Assembly: GCF_008642335.1 (NCBI RefSeq)
Contig: NZ_CP029191.1
Span: 2,790,001-2,854,000, forward strand
Length of the DNA stretch: 64,000 nt
Source: Streptomyces venezuelae
Lineage (GTDB): Bacteria; Actinomycetota; Actinomycetes; Streptomycetales; Streptomycetaceae
Direction of reading: 5' to 3'
Part shown: positions 55,960-64,000 of the stretch, piece after piece
How positions within the stretch are numbered: the stretch's first letter is position 1
Layout: each line of letters starts with the position of its first letter
The notes under the pieces: generated by a model
Database searches by the model: none
What the model saw: only the letters and a program-made list of their open reading frames with translations
What the model was told of the DNA's origin: nothing
Position numbers and translations under genes: made by a program

Positions 55960-57345
55960 ATGCCGTCGTCACCGATGACATCGTCAACTCGGTCCAAACG
56001 ACCGAACCTTGCCTTCCGGCAGCTCCGCGGACAGCGCTCGCCCGGCGAGTTCGCCGCGGCGGTCCGGCGGGCCGCCCGCGAGATCGGCGAGCGGGTCAGC
56101 TGCGACGCGCGCTACGTGGGGCGTGTGGAGGCGGGCGAGATCCGCTGCCCCAACTACGCCTACGAACGCGTGTTCCTGCACATGTTCCCCGGCCGGACCC
56201 TCGCGGACCTCGGGTTCGCCCCCCGCGCGCTGGTGCGCGGCAGGGGGGCGCGCGAGCGAACCGAGCCGGAGGCCCAGCAGACCCCGTACGCGGTCCAGAC
56301 ACACGAGGAGAGCGACGTGCGGCGTCGCGCGTTCATGACCGGCTCGACGGCCACCGTGGCCGCGGCCCTGGGGCCCATCGGCCTCGCACTCGGCGACCCC
56401 GCGGAAGCGGCCGCCCCGCACGGCAGACGGATCGGCGACACGGAGGTCCACGCGATCGAGGAGGCCGTGCGCAGGATCAGGCTGCTCGACGACCGGCACG
56501 GCGCCGACGGGCTCTACCGCCGCGCCGCCGCCCCCCTGCGCGCCGCCTACGCCCTGCTCGACGCGGGGACCACGGTCCGCCGGTCCACTTCGGACCGGCT
56601 GCACGCGGGCGCCGGTGAGCTGGCGATCTCCGTCGGCTGGCTGGCGCACGACTCGGGCCGCTTCGACGACGCCCGCTCGCACTACGCCGAGGCCCTGGCG
56701 ACCGCCCGCGTCTACGGCGACGCCGCCCTGGAGGCGCACGCCTTCTGCAACACGGCGTTCCTGGCGCGCGACGCCGGGCGCCCGAGGGAGGCGGTGCGGG
56801 CGGCGCAGGCGGCCACCCGCGCCGCCCGGCACCTCGGCTCGCACCGGCTCAGCTCCCTCATCGCGCTGCGCGAGGCGGGCGGCTGGGCGGGGCTCGGCGA
56901 CCGCGCGGGCTGCGAGCAGGCGCTGTCCCGCGCCCACGCCCTCTTCGACCGGGGCGCCGGGGACGACGATCCGGAGTGGATGAGCTTCTTCGGCCCGGCC
57001 GAGCTGGCCGGCCTGGAGGCGCAGTGCTGGTCGGCGCTCGGCGACTGGGGGCGGGCCACGGGACACGCCCGGCTCGCCGCGTCCGTGGCGGCCGCGCAGA
57101 CCCCGCAGTTCGCCCGGAACATCGCGCTCTACACCGCGGAGCTCGCCGACGACCTGGCCCGCTCGGGCCGCCCCGACGAGGCGGCCGACGCGGGGCTGCG
57201 GGTCCTCGCGCTCCTCGGCGAGGTGCAGTCCTCACGCATCCACTCGATGCTCGCCACGACGGCACGGCTGCTCCTGCCGCACCGCAGCGCCACCGGGGTG
57301 GGCGAGTTCCTGGAGAAGCACGCGGCCCTGCCGCGCACGGGATGA
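55960..57345 (+). CDS. Transcriptional-regulator-like protein with TPR domain (NsdA-like architecture)
   Basis: A 461-residue protein. Residues 15-90 look like a divergent helix-turn-helix (GEFAAAVRRAAREIGERVSC, VGRVEAGEIRCPNY, then FPGRTLADLGF). An internal RRRAFMTGSTATVAAALGPI near residue 125 resembles a Tat signal but lies mid-protein, as in NsdA-type Streptomyces regulators. The C-terminal 270 residues are helical TPR-like repeats with alternating Ala/Leu and aromatic positions. GAGAGGG precedes the ATG. Proteins of this architecture in Streptomyces act as regulators of development and antibiotics; whether this one does is inferred only. Confidence 0.8.
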   Translation: MPSSPMTSSTRSKRPNLAFRQLRGQRSPGEFAAAVRRAAREIGERVSCDARYVGRVEAGEIRCPNYAYERVFLHMFPGRTLADLGFAPRALVRGRGARERTEPEAQQTPYAVQTHEESDVRRRAFMTGSTATVAAALGPIGLALGDPAEAAAPHGRRIGDTEVHAIEEAVRRIRLLDDRHGADGLYRRAAAPLRAAYALLDAGTTVRRSTSDRLHAGAGELAISVGWLAHDSGRFDDARSHYAEALATARVYGDAALEAHAFCNTAFLARDAGRPREAVRAAQAATRAARHLGSHRLSSLIALREAGGWAGLGDRAGCEQALSRAHALFDRGAGDDDPEWMSFFGPAELAGLEAQCWSALGDWGRATGHARLAASVAAAQTPQFARNIALYTAELADDLARSGRPDEAADAGLRVLALLGEVQSSRIHSMLATTARLLLPHRSATGVGEFLEKHAALPRTG

Positions 57346-57350
57346 CCCCG

Positions 57351-57944
57351 CTACGCGAGGTGGCCCGTCTCGTTCCACGCCTCGATGGCGGGCTCTCCGT
57401 AAGCCCAGCCCAGGACCGAGAGGGACGTCGGGTTGAGGCGGATACGGGCGGCGAACTCGATGCCCAGGCCGAGCCAGCGCGCGCCGATGACCCGCAGGAT
57501 GTGCCCGTGCGCGAAGACCAGCACGTCGCGGTCGGCGCTCCTGGCCCACTCCACGACCTCGTCCGCGCGCGCGGCGACCTCCGCCAGCGTCTCGCCCTCG
57601 GGCACGCCGTCGCGCCAGATGAACCAGCCGGGGCGGACCGCCTGGATGTCGGCTGGGGTCATCCCGTCGTACGCGCCGTAGTCGAACTCCATGAGCGCGT
57701 CCCAGGTGGTGGCACGGTCGCCGAAGCCCGCGATCTCGCAGGTCTCCCGCGCGCGGGACAGCGGACTCGTGCGCACCTCGACATCCGGGAGGCCGTCGTA
57801 GGGCGCGCGGTGCAGCCGCTCACCGAGGAGCTTCGCGCCGCGCCGGCCCTCTTCGAGGAGGGGGATGTCGGTCCTGCCGGTGTGCTTCCCGGACAGCGAC
57901 CACTCCGTCTGTCCGTGCCGGGCCAGCAGGATGCGGGGTGCCAT
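57351..57944 (-). CDS. Histidine phosphatase family protein (phosphoglycerate-mutase-like)
   Basis: A 197-residue enzyme with the histidine-phosphatase motif [10 protein letters not shown] near residue 8, where His accepts the phosphate. The partner residues are in [18 protein letters not shown] near residue 60, [14 protein letters not shown] near residue 80, and the second catalytic His in [19 protein letters not shown] near residue 148. Small size and absence of extra domains fit the broad-specificity phosphatase branch. GGAGAGATCC upstream of the ATG supports the start; an in-frame extension upstream is not needed. The gene converges with the TPR regulator (5-base gap). Substrate unknown. 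Confidence 0.92.
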   Translation of the reverse strand: MAPRILLARHGQTEWSLSGKHTGRTDIPLLEEGRRGAKLLGERLHRAPYDGLPDVEVRTSPLSRARETCEIAGFGDRATTWDALMEFDYGAYDGMTPADIQAVRPGWFIWRDGVPEGETLAEVAARADEVVEWARSADRDVLVFAHGHILRVIGARWLGLGIEFAARIRLNPTSLSVLGWAYGEPAIEAWNETGHLA

Positions 57945-58200
57945 GGGGATCTCTCCAAGTCGTACACATGCCGTTCCGGACACGAACGCCGGTGACACTT
58001 TTGATGCTTTTTCGGGACAGGGGGCGACTGGCCCCCTCCATCATCACCCACCCGTGACAGCGCACCGGCCCCGCCTGGCAACCCGGTCACCGATCTCTGC
58101 GTCTAAGACGACCGGGGGATGCCTCGACCACCCTGGCGTGCGCCGTAAAGTGAGGCCGCGGTATACGCCGCATGAACAGAGACGATGGGGGACCCACCGG

Positions 58201-59175
58201 ATGCCGAAGACCGACGTGCCGGGCACCACGGGCATAACCGGGCACCGGCTCCGCTGGTGGACCGAGCTGCCGCTGATCGTGCTGGTGTACGCCGCGTACT
58301 CCGCCGGCCGGCTGATCGTGCGGGGCGACGTCGCCGGCGCGATCGACCACGGCGTGGGGATCCTCAAGGCCGAGCAGTTCCTGCGTCTCAACGCCGAGAG
58401 CCCGCTGAACCGCCTGTTCACCGCCAACGCCTGGATCGGTGTCCCCGCGGACTTCTGGTACGCCTCGCTGCACTACCTCGTCACGCCCGCCGTGCTCGTC
58501 TGGCTGTTCCGCAGCCACGCGGTCCGCTACCGGGCCGCACGCGCGTGGCTGATGATCTCCACCATGATCGGCCTGATCGGCTTCACGCTCCTGCCGACCT
58601 GTCCGCCCCGGCTCCTGAGCAAGGGGTACGGCTTCGTCGACACCATGGCGCAGTACAGCGACTTCGGCTGGTGGGGCGGCGAGGCGAGCGCGCCGCGCGG
58701 GCTCGGCGGGATGACCAACCAGTACGCGGCGATGCCGAGCCTGCACGTCGGGTGGGCGCTGTGGTGCGGTGTGATGCTGTGGCGGTGCGGGCGTGCCCCG
58801 CTCACCAAGGTGGCCGCCGTCGGCTACCCGCTGATCACCACGATCGTGGTCATGGGCACCGCGAACCACTACTTCTTCGACGCGCTCGCGGGCGCCGCCG
58901 TGATGGGTGTCGGCCTGCTCCTCGTGCGGCCCGTGCAGCGGCTCACCGAGCCCGTGATGGACCGCCTGCGGGCGCGTTTCCTGCGCAGTCCCGAGACCTC
59001 ATCCGCCACAGAGTCCTCGATTGTCGGTGCCGGATGCCAGACTTCGACAGGTGAGCGAATTCCCCGACAGCGCAAGCAGAGTGCCCCCCAGGGCGCCGAG
59101 TCGAGTGCCCGCCCAGCCGAGGCAGGACGACCGGCCGACGTCTCGGGGGACGGCGCTCCGGCACCAGCTCACTGA
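58201..59175 (+). CDS. PAP2-family membrane phosphatase/inositol phosphotransferase-like protein
   Basis: A 324-residue membrane protein with five to six helices. The PAP2 signature is split: PSLHVGWALWCGVMLWR near residue 180 and TANHYFFDALAGAAVMG near residue 222, giving the His/Asp catalytic pair, with LLPTCPPRLL earlier. This pattern matches the Aur1/Ipt1-like inositol phosphorylceramide-type branch, which acts on lipid or polyprenyl phosphates. The C-terminal 80 residues are hydrophilic, rich in Ala/Ser/Glu, and overlap the next gene by up to 125 bases. AUGGGGGA before the ATG is a suitable ribosome-binding site. Confidence 0.85.
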   Translation: MPKTDVPGTTGITGHRLRWWTELPLIVLVYAAYSAGRLIVRGDVAGAIDHGVGILKAEQFLRLNAESPLNRLFTANAWIGVPADFWYASLHYLVTPAVLVWLFRSHAVRYRAARAWLMISTMIGLIGFTLLPTCPPRLLSKGYGFVDTMAQYSDFGWWGGEASAPRGLGGMTNQYAAMPSLHVGWALWCGVMLWRCGRAPLTKVAAVGYPLITTIVVMGTANHYFFDALAGAAVMGVGLLLVRPVQRLTEPVMDRLRARFLRSPETSSATESSIVGAGCQTSTGERIPRQRKQSAPQGAESSARPAEAGRPADVSGDGAPAPAH

Positions 59176-60304
59176 GTTGCGCGGCGCCGACCTGCCCCCG
59201 CGTCCCCTGGACGCCCGGGCGCTGGCCGCCCTCGCGGCCAACCCTGGGTGCAGACGCCGCGCGCTGCTCGACGGCGCGGGCGTGGACAAGACGGCGCTCG
59301 CGGAGTCCCTTGGCTCCCCCTCCGGCTTCGGGCAGTCCCAGTTCGCGTTCATGCGAGGCAACGCCTTCGAGGCGAAGGTCAAGGCCGACGGCGGCGCCGA
59401 GCTGCTGCGCCTGACGCACGGCACGCTGGGCGGCGGTCCCGAACCCGTGCCGGGCGAGGCCGCCGTGCCCGACCTGTCGGCGGCGGGCCCCGAGGGGCGT
59501 GCCGCGCGGACCGCGCTCGCGCTCCGGGAAGCCACCGGGTCGGGCGGCTGGACGCTCCTGGACCACCCGATGCTGGCGCTGGACGTCGCGGGCACGCCCG
59601 CGTTCCTGGAGCCGGACGCGGTGGTGGTCCATCCGGACGGCGGCTGGACCGTCGTCGAGATCAAGTCCTTCCCGATGATCGACGGCTCGGCGGACGCGGC
59701 GAAGGTCGGCGGGGCGGCACGCCAGTCCGCGGTGTACGCACTGGCCCTTGAGCAGGTCGCCGCGCGCATGGACCCGACGCCCCCGGTCCGCAACCACGTG
59801 CTCCTCGTCTGCCCGAAGGACTTCTCCAACCTGCCGACCGCGTCCGCGGTCGACGTCCGCAAGCAGCTGTCGGTGACCCGCCGCCAGCTGGCCCGCCTCA
59901 CCCGCGTCGAGGACATCGCGGCGGAGCTCCCGGAGGGCACCACGTTCGACGTGCGGCGCCCCGCGGCGGAGCTGTCGGCGGCGGTCGAGTCGGTTCCCGC
60001 GACGTACGCCCCCGAATGCCTGGCCGCCTGCGAGCTGGCCTTCCACTGCCGGGCGCGGGCCCGCCAGGAGGGCGAGGTGACGTCCCTGGGCCGCGCGATC
60101 CGCGGCGAGCTCGGCGGGCTGACGTCCATCGGCGACGTCCTGGCGGCCGCCCGCGGCGAGACGGGCGACCCGGACGACCCGGCGGTGGCCACGCTGCGCA
60201 GAGCGGCGGGGCTGCGGCGTGAGGCGCTCGCGGGCGTCGGCTCCCCGGGCAGTGGGGCGACCCTGCACGACGCACTGGCGGAAGAGGGGCAACCGTGTCG
60301 CTGA
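59051..60304 (+). CDS. PD-(D/E)XK nuclease with a Fe-S type cysteine pattern (Cas4/Dna2-like)
   Basis: About 417 residues, the first gene of a three-gene operon. Active-site motif: EPDAVVVHPDG near residue 187 and VVEIKSF near residue 203, fitting the D...ExK core of RecB/Cas4-type nucleases. One cysteine near residue 66 (NPGCRRRALLDG) and three near residues 323-333 in CLAACELAFHC recall the four-cysteine 4Fe-4S clamp of Cas4, AddB and Dna2, but the spacing is CX3CX5C rather than the usual CX2CX5C. The start is uncertain: GTG 59051 overlaps the PAP2 gene by 125 bases, and GTGs at 59081 and 59105 are alternatives. It likely cuts DNA ends together with the helicase. Confidence 0.75.
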   Translation: MSEFPDSASRVPPRAPSRVPAQPRQDDRPTSRGTALRHQLTELRGADLPPRPLDARALAALAANPGCRRRALLDGAGVDKTALAESLGSPSGFGQSQFAFMRGNAFEAKVKADGGAELLRLTHGTLGGGPEPVPGEAAVPDLSAAGPEGRAARTALALREATGSGGWTLLDHPMLALDVAGTPAFLEPDAVVVHPDGGWTVVEIKSFPMIDGSADAAKVGGAARQSAVYALALEQVAARMDPTPPVRNHVLLVCPKDFSNLPTASAVDVRKQLSVTRRQLARLTRVEDIAAELPEGTTFDVRRPAAELSAAVESVPATYAPECLAACELAFHCRARARQEGEVTSLGRAIRGELGGLTSIGDVLAAARGETGDPDDPAVATLRRAAGLRREALAGVGSPGSGATLHDALAEEGQPCR

Positions 60305-61911
60305 TCGACAACCTCGCCCGGCTGGAGGCGGTCACCACCGGCCGCGCCCAACCGCGCGCGACCGTGCGGCACCGGCACATCTCGCAGCGCCCCCTGGTGC
60401 TCGTCCCCCTCACCACCGCCGGTGAGGCGGGCGCGCCGCTCGGCGCGCTCGTCGGGACGGAGCGGACCTCCCCGCGGCTCCTCGTCGTGCCCCAGCCCCG
60501 CGACCGCGACCTGCGCTTCGCGTTCCTCGCGCAGCTCGCCGAGATCGTCCTGCCGTACGTGGAGGCGTACGGCGAGGACGTCGAGGCCGCCGAGCGCAAC
60601 GAGACCGACCCGGAGACGGGCAAGCGCGTCAAGGTCGAGGTCGAGCTGTGCGCGGACGCCCCGCAACTGATCGTGCCGAGCCGCGCGGGCATCGACTTCG
60701 TCCGGCTCCTCGGCCGCTCCACGCGTTTCCGCCGCACCGCGGAGCAGGACCCCGAGGCGCCGTATCCCGCGCCGCCCCGCGTCCCCCTCCTCGGCCGCTG
60801 GCTGACGCACTTCGGCGAGCGCGCCCGCGTTCCCGGGTCTTGCCTGCTCACCGCCATGACCGAGCTGCTGTCCCGGCACTGGGCGACGGGCCAGTCCAGT
60901 CTGGAGGACCAGCACCTGGGCGCCCTGCTCGCCTGGATCGAGGCGCCCGAGGGCACGTCCGGCGCCGAGGCCGCGCTCCGCGCCGAGCTGGCCCGCGACG
61001 CGGCCGGGCAGCTCCTGTGCCCGCCCGCGGGCCCGGCCACGGACCCGGCGTTCGACAACGACCTGCTGGCCCCCGCCATGGAGCGGTACGACCGCGCGCG
61101 CAGCGCCCTCGCGGCCGCCGAGGACGGCGTCGAGGCCGACGAGCGGCTGGCGCGCCTGACCGCCGCCGAGCGGGAGATCCACGCCCTGATCGAGAGCAGG
61201 ACCCGCCCCACCTGGGACGCGGTGTGGCGCGGCCTCGACGCCCTGTGCACGCTCCCCGAGGCGCCGCACGCCGCGGACCGGTGGACCCGCGACCGCTGGT
61301 CGTTCACCGCCCACCGCGACCGCATCACGGCCGGCGAGCCCCCGCAGCCGCGCGTCGACGACGCGGTCACCGCGGCCAACAAGCTGGCCACGCGCGAGCG
61401 CGAGCAGGCCCGTCTCGACGCCCAGGAGGCCCTGGACGACCCCCTGGTGATGGCGGGCCGCCGCCTCGCGGGAGAGGCCTTCGTCGGCGAGGTGACGGAG
61501 GTCGTCATGGCGTACAGCGAGGCGAAGAGCCCGCGGCCGCGCCCGCTCGTCACCGTCCGCACGGACGACCGCCCGCACCTCGGCGAGCGCACGAAGGTGT
61601 ACCGCGCGCTGGGCGGGAAGCCGCAGACAGCGGAGTTCGTGGCGTACGACGGCGAGAGCGAGGACAGCGGCAGCGGCAGCGGCAAGGACACCGTCGTGCT
61701 GCGGATCACCGACAAGATGGGCCGCGGCAAGGAGCCCGAGCCGGGGTCCGTGCCCGGCAAGGGCGACCGGATCTGCTGGACGCTCTTCGAGCACGAGCAG
61801 CGCGGCGGCCCGAAGCTGCCCGATCCGGAGGAGACGCCGTGGACGCACGGCGGGCCGCCGTCGGCCGCCGCGGAGAGCCCCGACCCCGTGACCGCGGAGG
61901 ACACCCTGTGA
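60295..61911 (+). CDS. Unknown protein of a nuclease-helicase operon
   Basis: A 538-residue soluble protein; I do not recognise its family. GAAGAGGGG precedes the GTG start, which overlaps the nuclease stop by ten bases. The N-terminal half is mixed alpha/beta (residues 35-130 strand-rich); residues 255-300 and 345-400 are helical. The C-terminal part (residues 405-490) is beta-rich (RPRPLVTVRTDDRP, DTVVLRITDKMGRG, GDRICWTLFEHEQ) after a Gly/Ser-rich linker (GSGSGSGK). Such a beta module may supply the domain-1B/OB-like barrel that Dna2/Upf1-type helicases carry in one chain; this is a guess. The stop overlaps the helicase start by one base. Confidence 0.78.
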   Translation: MSLIDNLARLEAVTTGRAQPRATVRHRHISQRPLVLVPLTTAGEAGAPLGALVGTERTSPRLLVVPQPRDRDLRFAFLAQLAEIVLPYVEAYGEDVEAAERNETDPETGKRVKVEVELCADAPQLIVPSRAGIDFVRLLGRSTRFRRTAEQDPEAPYPAPPRVPLLGRWLTHFGERARVPGSCLLTAMTELLSRHWATGQSSLEDQHLGALLAWIEAPEGTSGAEAALRAELARDAAGQLLCPPAGPATDPAFDNDLLAPAMERYDRARSALAAAEDGVEADERLARLTAAEREIHALIESRTRPTWDAVWRGLDALCTLPEAPHAADRWTRDRWSFTAHRDRITAGEPPQPRVDDAVTAANKLATREREQARLDAQEALDDPLVMAGRRLAGEAFVGEVTEVVMAYSEAKSPRPRPLVTVRTDDRPHLGERTKVYRALGGKPQTAEFVAYDGESEDSGSGSGKDTVVLRITDKMGRGKEPEPGSVPGKGDRICWTLFEHEQRGGPKLPDPEETPWTHGGPPSAAAESPDPVTAEDTL

Positions 61912-63275
61912 TGCCGCTCGCCCCGCCCGCGGGCGCCTCCTTCGACCCCGGCGCCGAGGCCGCGCGCGCCACGGAGGCGATCCTCCACGACACGCTGCAC
62001 GGCACGCACCGCGGCGTCGTGGTCGACTCGCCGCCCGGCGCGGGCAAGTCGACGCTCGTCGTCCGCGCGGCCCGTGAGCTGGCCGCGGCGGGCCACCCGC
62101 TGATGGTCATCGCGCAGACGAACGCGCAGGTCGACGACCTCGTCCTGCGGCTCGCCGAGAAGGACCCCGAGCTGCCGGTGGGCCGCCTGCACAGCAGCGA
62201 CCCCGACCCCTACGACAAGGCGCTCGACGCCCTCGCGAACGTCCGCACGTCGACGAAGGCGGGTGACCTCGCCGGTCTGGACGTCGTCATCTCCACGGCC
62301 GCGAAGTGGGCGCACGTCAAGGTCGACCAGCTCGACGGGCCGTGGGGGCACGCGATCGTCGACGAGGCGTACCAGATGCGGTCGGACGCGCTGCTCGCCG
62401 TGGCAGGGCTGTTCGAACGGGCGCTGTTCGTGGGCGACCCGGGGCAGTTGGACCCGTTCTCGATCGTCGGCGCGGAGCAATGGGCGGGGCTCTCGTACGA
62501 TCCGTCGGCCTCGGCGGTGGCGACGCTCCTCGCCCACAACCCCGACCTGCCGCAGCACCGCCTGCCGGTGTCCTGGCGGCTGCCTGCGTCGGCGGCGCCG
62601 CTGGTCTCCGACGCGTTCTACCCGTACACGCCGTTCCGCAGCGGCACGGGTCCGGGGGACCGCTCGCTGGGCTTCGCGGTCGCGTCGGACGGTTCGGGCC
62701 CCGACCGGGTGATCGACGAGGCGGCGGAGTCCGGCTGGGGCCTGCTCGAACTCCCGGCGCGCAACACGCCGCGCACGGATCCGGAGGCGGTACGGGCGCT
62801 GGCCCAGGTCGTCCGCCGCCTCCTGGACCGCGGCGGGGCGGCGACGTCGGAGCGCGACCCCGACCCCACCCCTCTCACCGCGGACCGGATCGCGGTCGGC
62901 ACGGCCCACCGGGACCAGGCGGCGGCGGTCCGCGCGGCGTTGGCGGACCTGGGGGTCCTGGACGTCACCGTGGACACGGCGAACCGTTTGCAGGGCCGCG
63001 AGTACGACGTCACAGTCGTCCTCCACCCGCTCTCGGGCCGCCCCGACGCGACGGCGTTCCACCTGGAGACGGGCCGCCTCTGCGTCCTGACGTCCCGGCA
63101 CCGGCACGCGTGCATCGTGGTCTGCCGCGCGGGCGTCACGACCCTCCTGGACGACCACCCGTCGACGGAACCGGTCCAACTGGGCGTCACGGTGAAATTC
63201 CCCGACGGCTGGGAAGCGAACCACGCGGTCCTGTCCCGCCTGGCGGAACACCGGGTGGCCTGGCGGCCTGCGTAG
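61911..63275 (+). CDS. SF1 DNA/RNA helicase of Upf1/Dna2 type
   Basis: A 454-residue superfamily 1 helicase. Motif I is VDSPPGAGKST near residue 42, motif II IVDEAYQM near residue 151, motif III LFVGDPGQLDPFS near residue 172, then VSWRLP near residue 218. Motif V is TANRLQGREYDVTVV near residue 355 and motif VI LTSRHRHACIVV near residue 392 (Thr-Ser-Arg-x-Arg arginine finger). The set is complete and resembles Upf1/Dna2 helicases, but the protein is short and has no visible 1B barrel or nuclease domain. It overlaps the preceding gene by one base (TGATG), so the three proteins are probably made together. Confidence 0.9.
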   Translation: MPLAPPAGASFDPGAEAARATEAILHDTLHGTHRGVVVDSPPGAGKSTLVVRAARELAAAGHPLMVIAQTNAQVDDLVLRLAEKDPELPVGRLHSSDPDPYDKALDALANVRTSTKAGDLAGLDVVISTAAKWAHVKVDQLDGPWGHAIVDEAYQMRSDALLAVAGLFERALFVGDPGQLDPFSIVGAEQWAGLSYDPSASAVATLLAHNPDLPQHRLPVSWRLPASAAPLVSDAFYPYTPFRSGTGPGDRSLGFAVASDGSGPDRVIDEAAESGWGLLELPARNTPRTDPEAVRALAQVVRRLLDRGGAATSERDPDPTPLTADRIAVGTAHRDQAAAVRAALADLGVLDVTVDTANRLQGREYDVTVVLHPLSGRPDATAFHLETGRLCVLTSRHRHACIVVCRAGVTTLLDDHPSTEPVQLGVTVKFPDGWEANHAVLSRLAEHRVAWRPA

Positions 63276-63298
63276 GACTCCGTCTGCGGCTGGTAGGC

Positions 63299-63545
63299 GG
63301 CTGAGCGCGCAGTTCCCCGCGCCCCTGAAGGGGCGCCCCCGGCACCCCCATAGCGGCGCGGGCCCACAAGAGTCTTTAGGGGCGCGGGGAACTGCGCGAC
63401 CAGCCACGTACCAGCCGCGGACGCATCTGCCGAGACCCCCGCAGACGCGGCCGCGGCTCTTCGCGGGCTGAGCGCGCAGTTCCCCGCGCCCCTGACGGGG
63501 CGCCGCCACGTACCAGCCGCGGACGCATCCACGGAGAGCCCCCGT
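63299..63545. repeat. Cluster of dispersed intergenic repeats, copies c, d and e
   Basis: This non-coding patch after the helicase gene holds three copies of the 20-mer GGGGCGCGGGGAACTGCGCG: inverted at 63306-63325, direct at 63379-63398 and inverted at 63473-63492. CACGTACCAGCCGCGGACGC also occurs twice (from about 63405 and 63508). The inverted neighbours can form hairpins such as GCGCCCCTGAAGGGGCGC (63320-63337). The rest of the 328-base gap shows no gene. Confidence 0.85.
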
Positions 63546-63603
63546 CGCCCCCTTGTGCGGCAAGGGACAATGGGAGACGGCCGACGTACGAGGAGGAACA
63601 GAT

Positions 63604-63954
63604 ATGGCGGAGCCCGAGCGGCCCCGGACCGAACAGCGCATGCGCCCCGCGCCCCTGCTCTTCGAACCCGCGGAGGCCGGCGCCGACCCGGAGCACTTCT
63701 TCGACCTGGAGTCGATAGAGGACCCGCGAGAGCTGCTCGACCGCGCCACCGAGCTGACACACGCGTTCCGCGCCGCCACGGACCGGTCCGTCGAGTTCCA
63801 GGCCATCGCGGCCGCCCAGCTCGCCGACCCACGCCGCTTCGACCGGCTCACCCCCGCACTGATCGCGGAGCGCGCGGAGTGGACCGAGGACTACGCGAAG
63901 AAGATGGTCGAGTTCGGCCGGGGTCTGCTGCGGGGCGGCGCCGAGCACCCGTAG
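63604..63954 (+). CDS. Small helical hypothetical protein
   Basis: A 116-residue acidic protein with a clear GAGGAGGAA before the ATG. The first 30 residues are Pro/Arg-rich and probably disordered; the remainder is helical (DPRELLDRATELTHAFRAAT, QAIAAAQLADPRRFDRLT and EWTEDYAKKMVEFGRG). There is no signal, membrane helix or metal-binding pattern. Third-position GC bias supports it as a real gene. No family is recognised, and only 46 bases of the window follow it. Confidence 0.75.
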   Translation: MAEPERPRTEQRMRPAPLLFEPAEAGADPEHFFDLESIEDPRELLDRATELTHAFRAATDRSVEFQAIAAAQLADPRRFDRLTPALIAERAEWTEDYAKKMVEFGRGLLRGGAEHP

Positions 63955-64000
63955 CGCCTCGTGGGCCGCTTCAGGACTCCATAAGCGGAGGGGGCATCTG

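Noticed and set aside
56325..56400. Tat signal peptide inside the TPR regulator, suggesting a second gene start
   Set aside because: The RRRAFMTG segment lies mid-protein in a continuous frame with a good upstream start; this architecture is known for NsdA-like regulators.
63299..63545. CRISPR-like array
   Set aside because: Repeats are in mixed orientation with irregular spacing, and copies also occur singly elsewhere; no cas genes.
59898..63851. Long minus-strand frame across the nuclease/helicase operon
   Set aside because: Antisense shadow of genes with intact helicase motifs; Ser/Arg-rich product with no family resemblance.

Overview
The window is high-GC chromosomal DNA from a Streptomyces. 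The evidence is the strong G/C bias at third codon positions, GTG and TTG starts, many secreted and lipoprotein genes, an adpA gene carrying a TTA (bldA) codon, CebR-type operators and a DmdR/IdeR-type iron box. From memory, the gene order matches the core chromosome of S. coelicolor around SCO2758-SCO2815. Nothing looks like a prophage, a plasmid or a CRISPR array. The only mobile-like object is a short non-autonomous inverted-repeat element near 50.8 kb.

Layout. 0.4-5 kb: a GH3 hexosaminidase, a small lipoprotein, a secreted S37-type aminopeptidase and a small secreted protein. 5-10 kb: a fused four-domain ABC exporter and a secreted class-A-like serine hydrolase. 10-16 kb: a TPP-dependent enzyme, an agmatinase-family ureohydrolase and a sodium/solute symporter read on the minus strand, divergent from a PucR-type regulator; together they look like a guanidino/amine catabolic locus. 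16-26 kb: a phosphatase-like protein, a CDF metal transporter, thioesterase TesB, two acyl-CoA dehydrogenases, a TetR regulator, both methylcrotonyl-CoA carboxylase subunits and HMG-CoA lyase, that is, a leucine/branched-acyl degradation block. 26-29 kb: a ferrioxamine-type binding lipoprotein (desE) behind an iron box, followed directly by a GH20 hexosaminidase. 29-36 kb: a DUF4429/SHOCT protein, glmS, a universal stress protein, adpA and oligoribonuclease, then tRNA-His. 36-44 kb: small surface and coiled-coil proteins, then the cellobiose locus cebR-cebEFG-bglC with two operators. 44-50 kb: two AspT-family exchangers and aspartate 4-decarboxylase, then a GH18-like secreted protein. 50-58 kb: an inverted-repeat element, a CAP-domain protein, a two-component system, a spermidine-synthase-like protein, a TPR regulator and a histidine phosphatase. 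58-63.3 kb: a PAP2 membrane protein and a three-gene operon coding for an Fe-S type PD-(D/E)XK nuclease, an unknown protein and an SF1 helicase. 63.3-64 kb: a patch of dispersed intergenic repeats and a small conserved-looking protein.

Main points for follow-up: the nuclease/unknown/helicase operon (a split Dna2-like arrangement); the doubled AspT plus AspD operon in an aerobic actinomycete; desE without adjacent desferrioxamine biosynthesis genes; the possible 2-ketoarginine decarboxylase plus guanidinobutyrase pair; and several untested regulatory sites. All functional names rest on motif recognition by eye. No database search was run.
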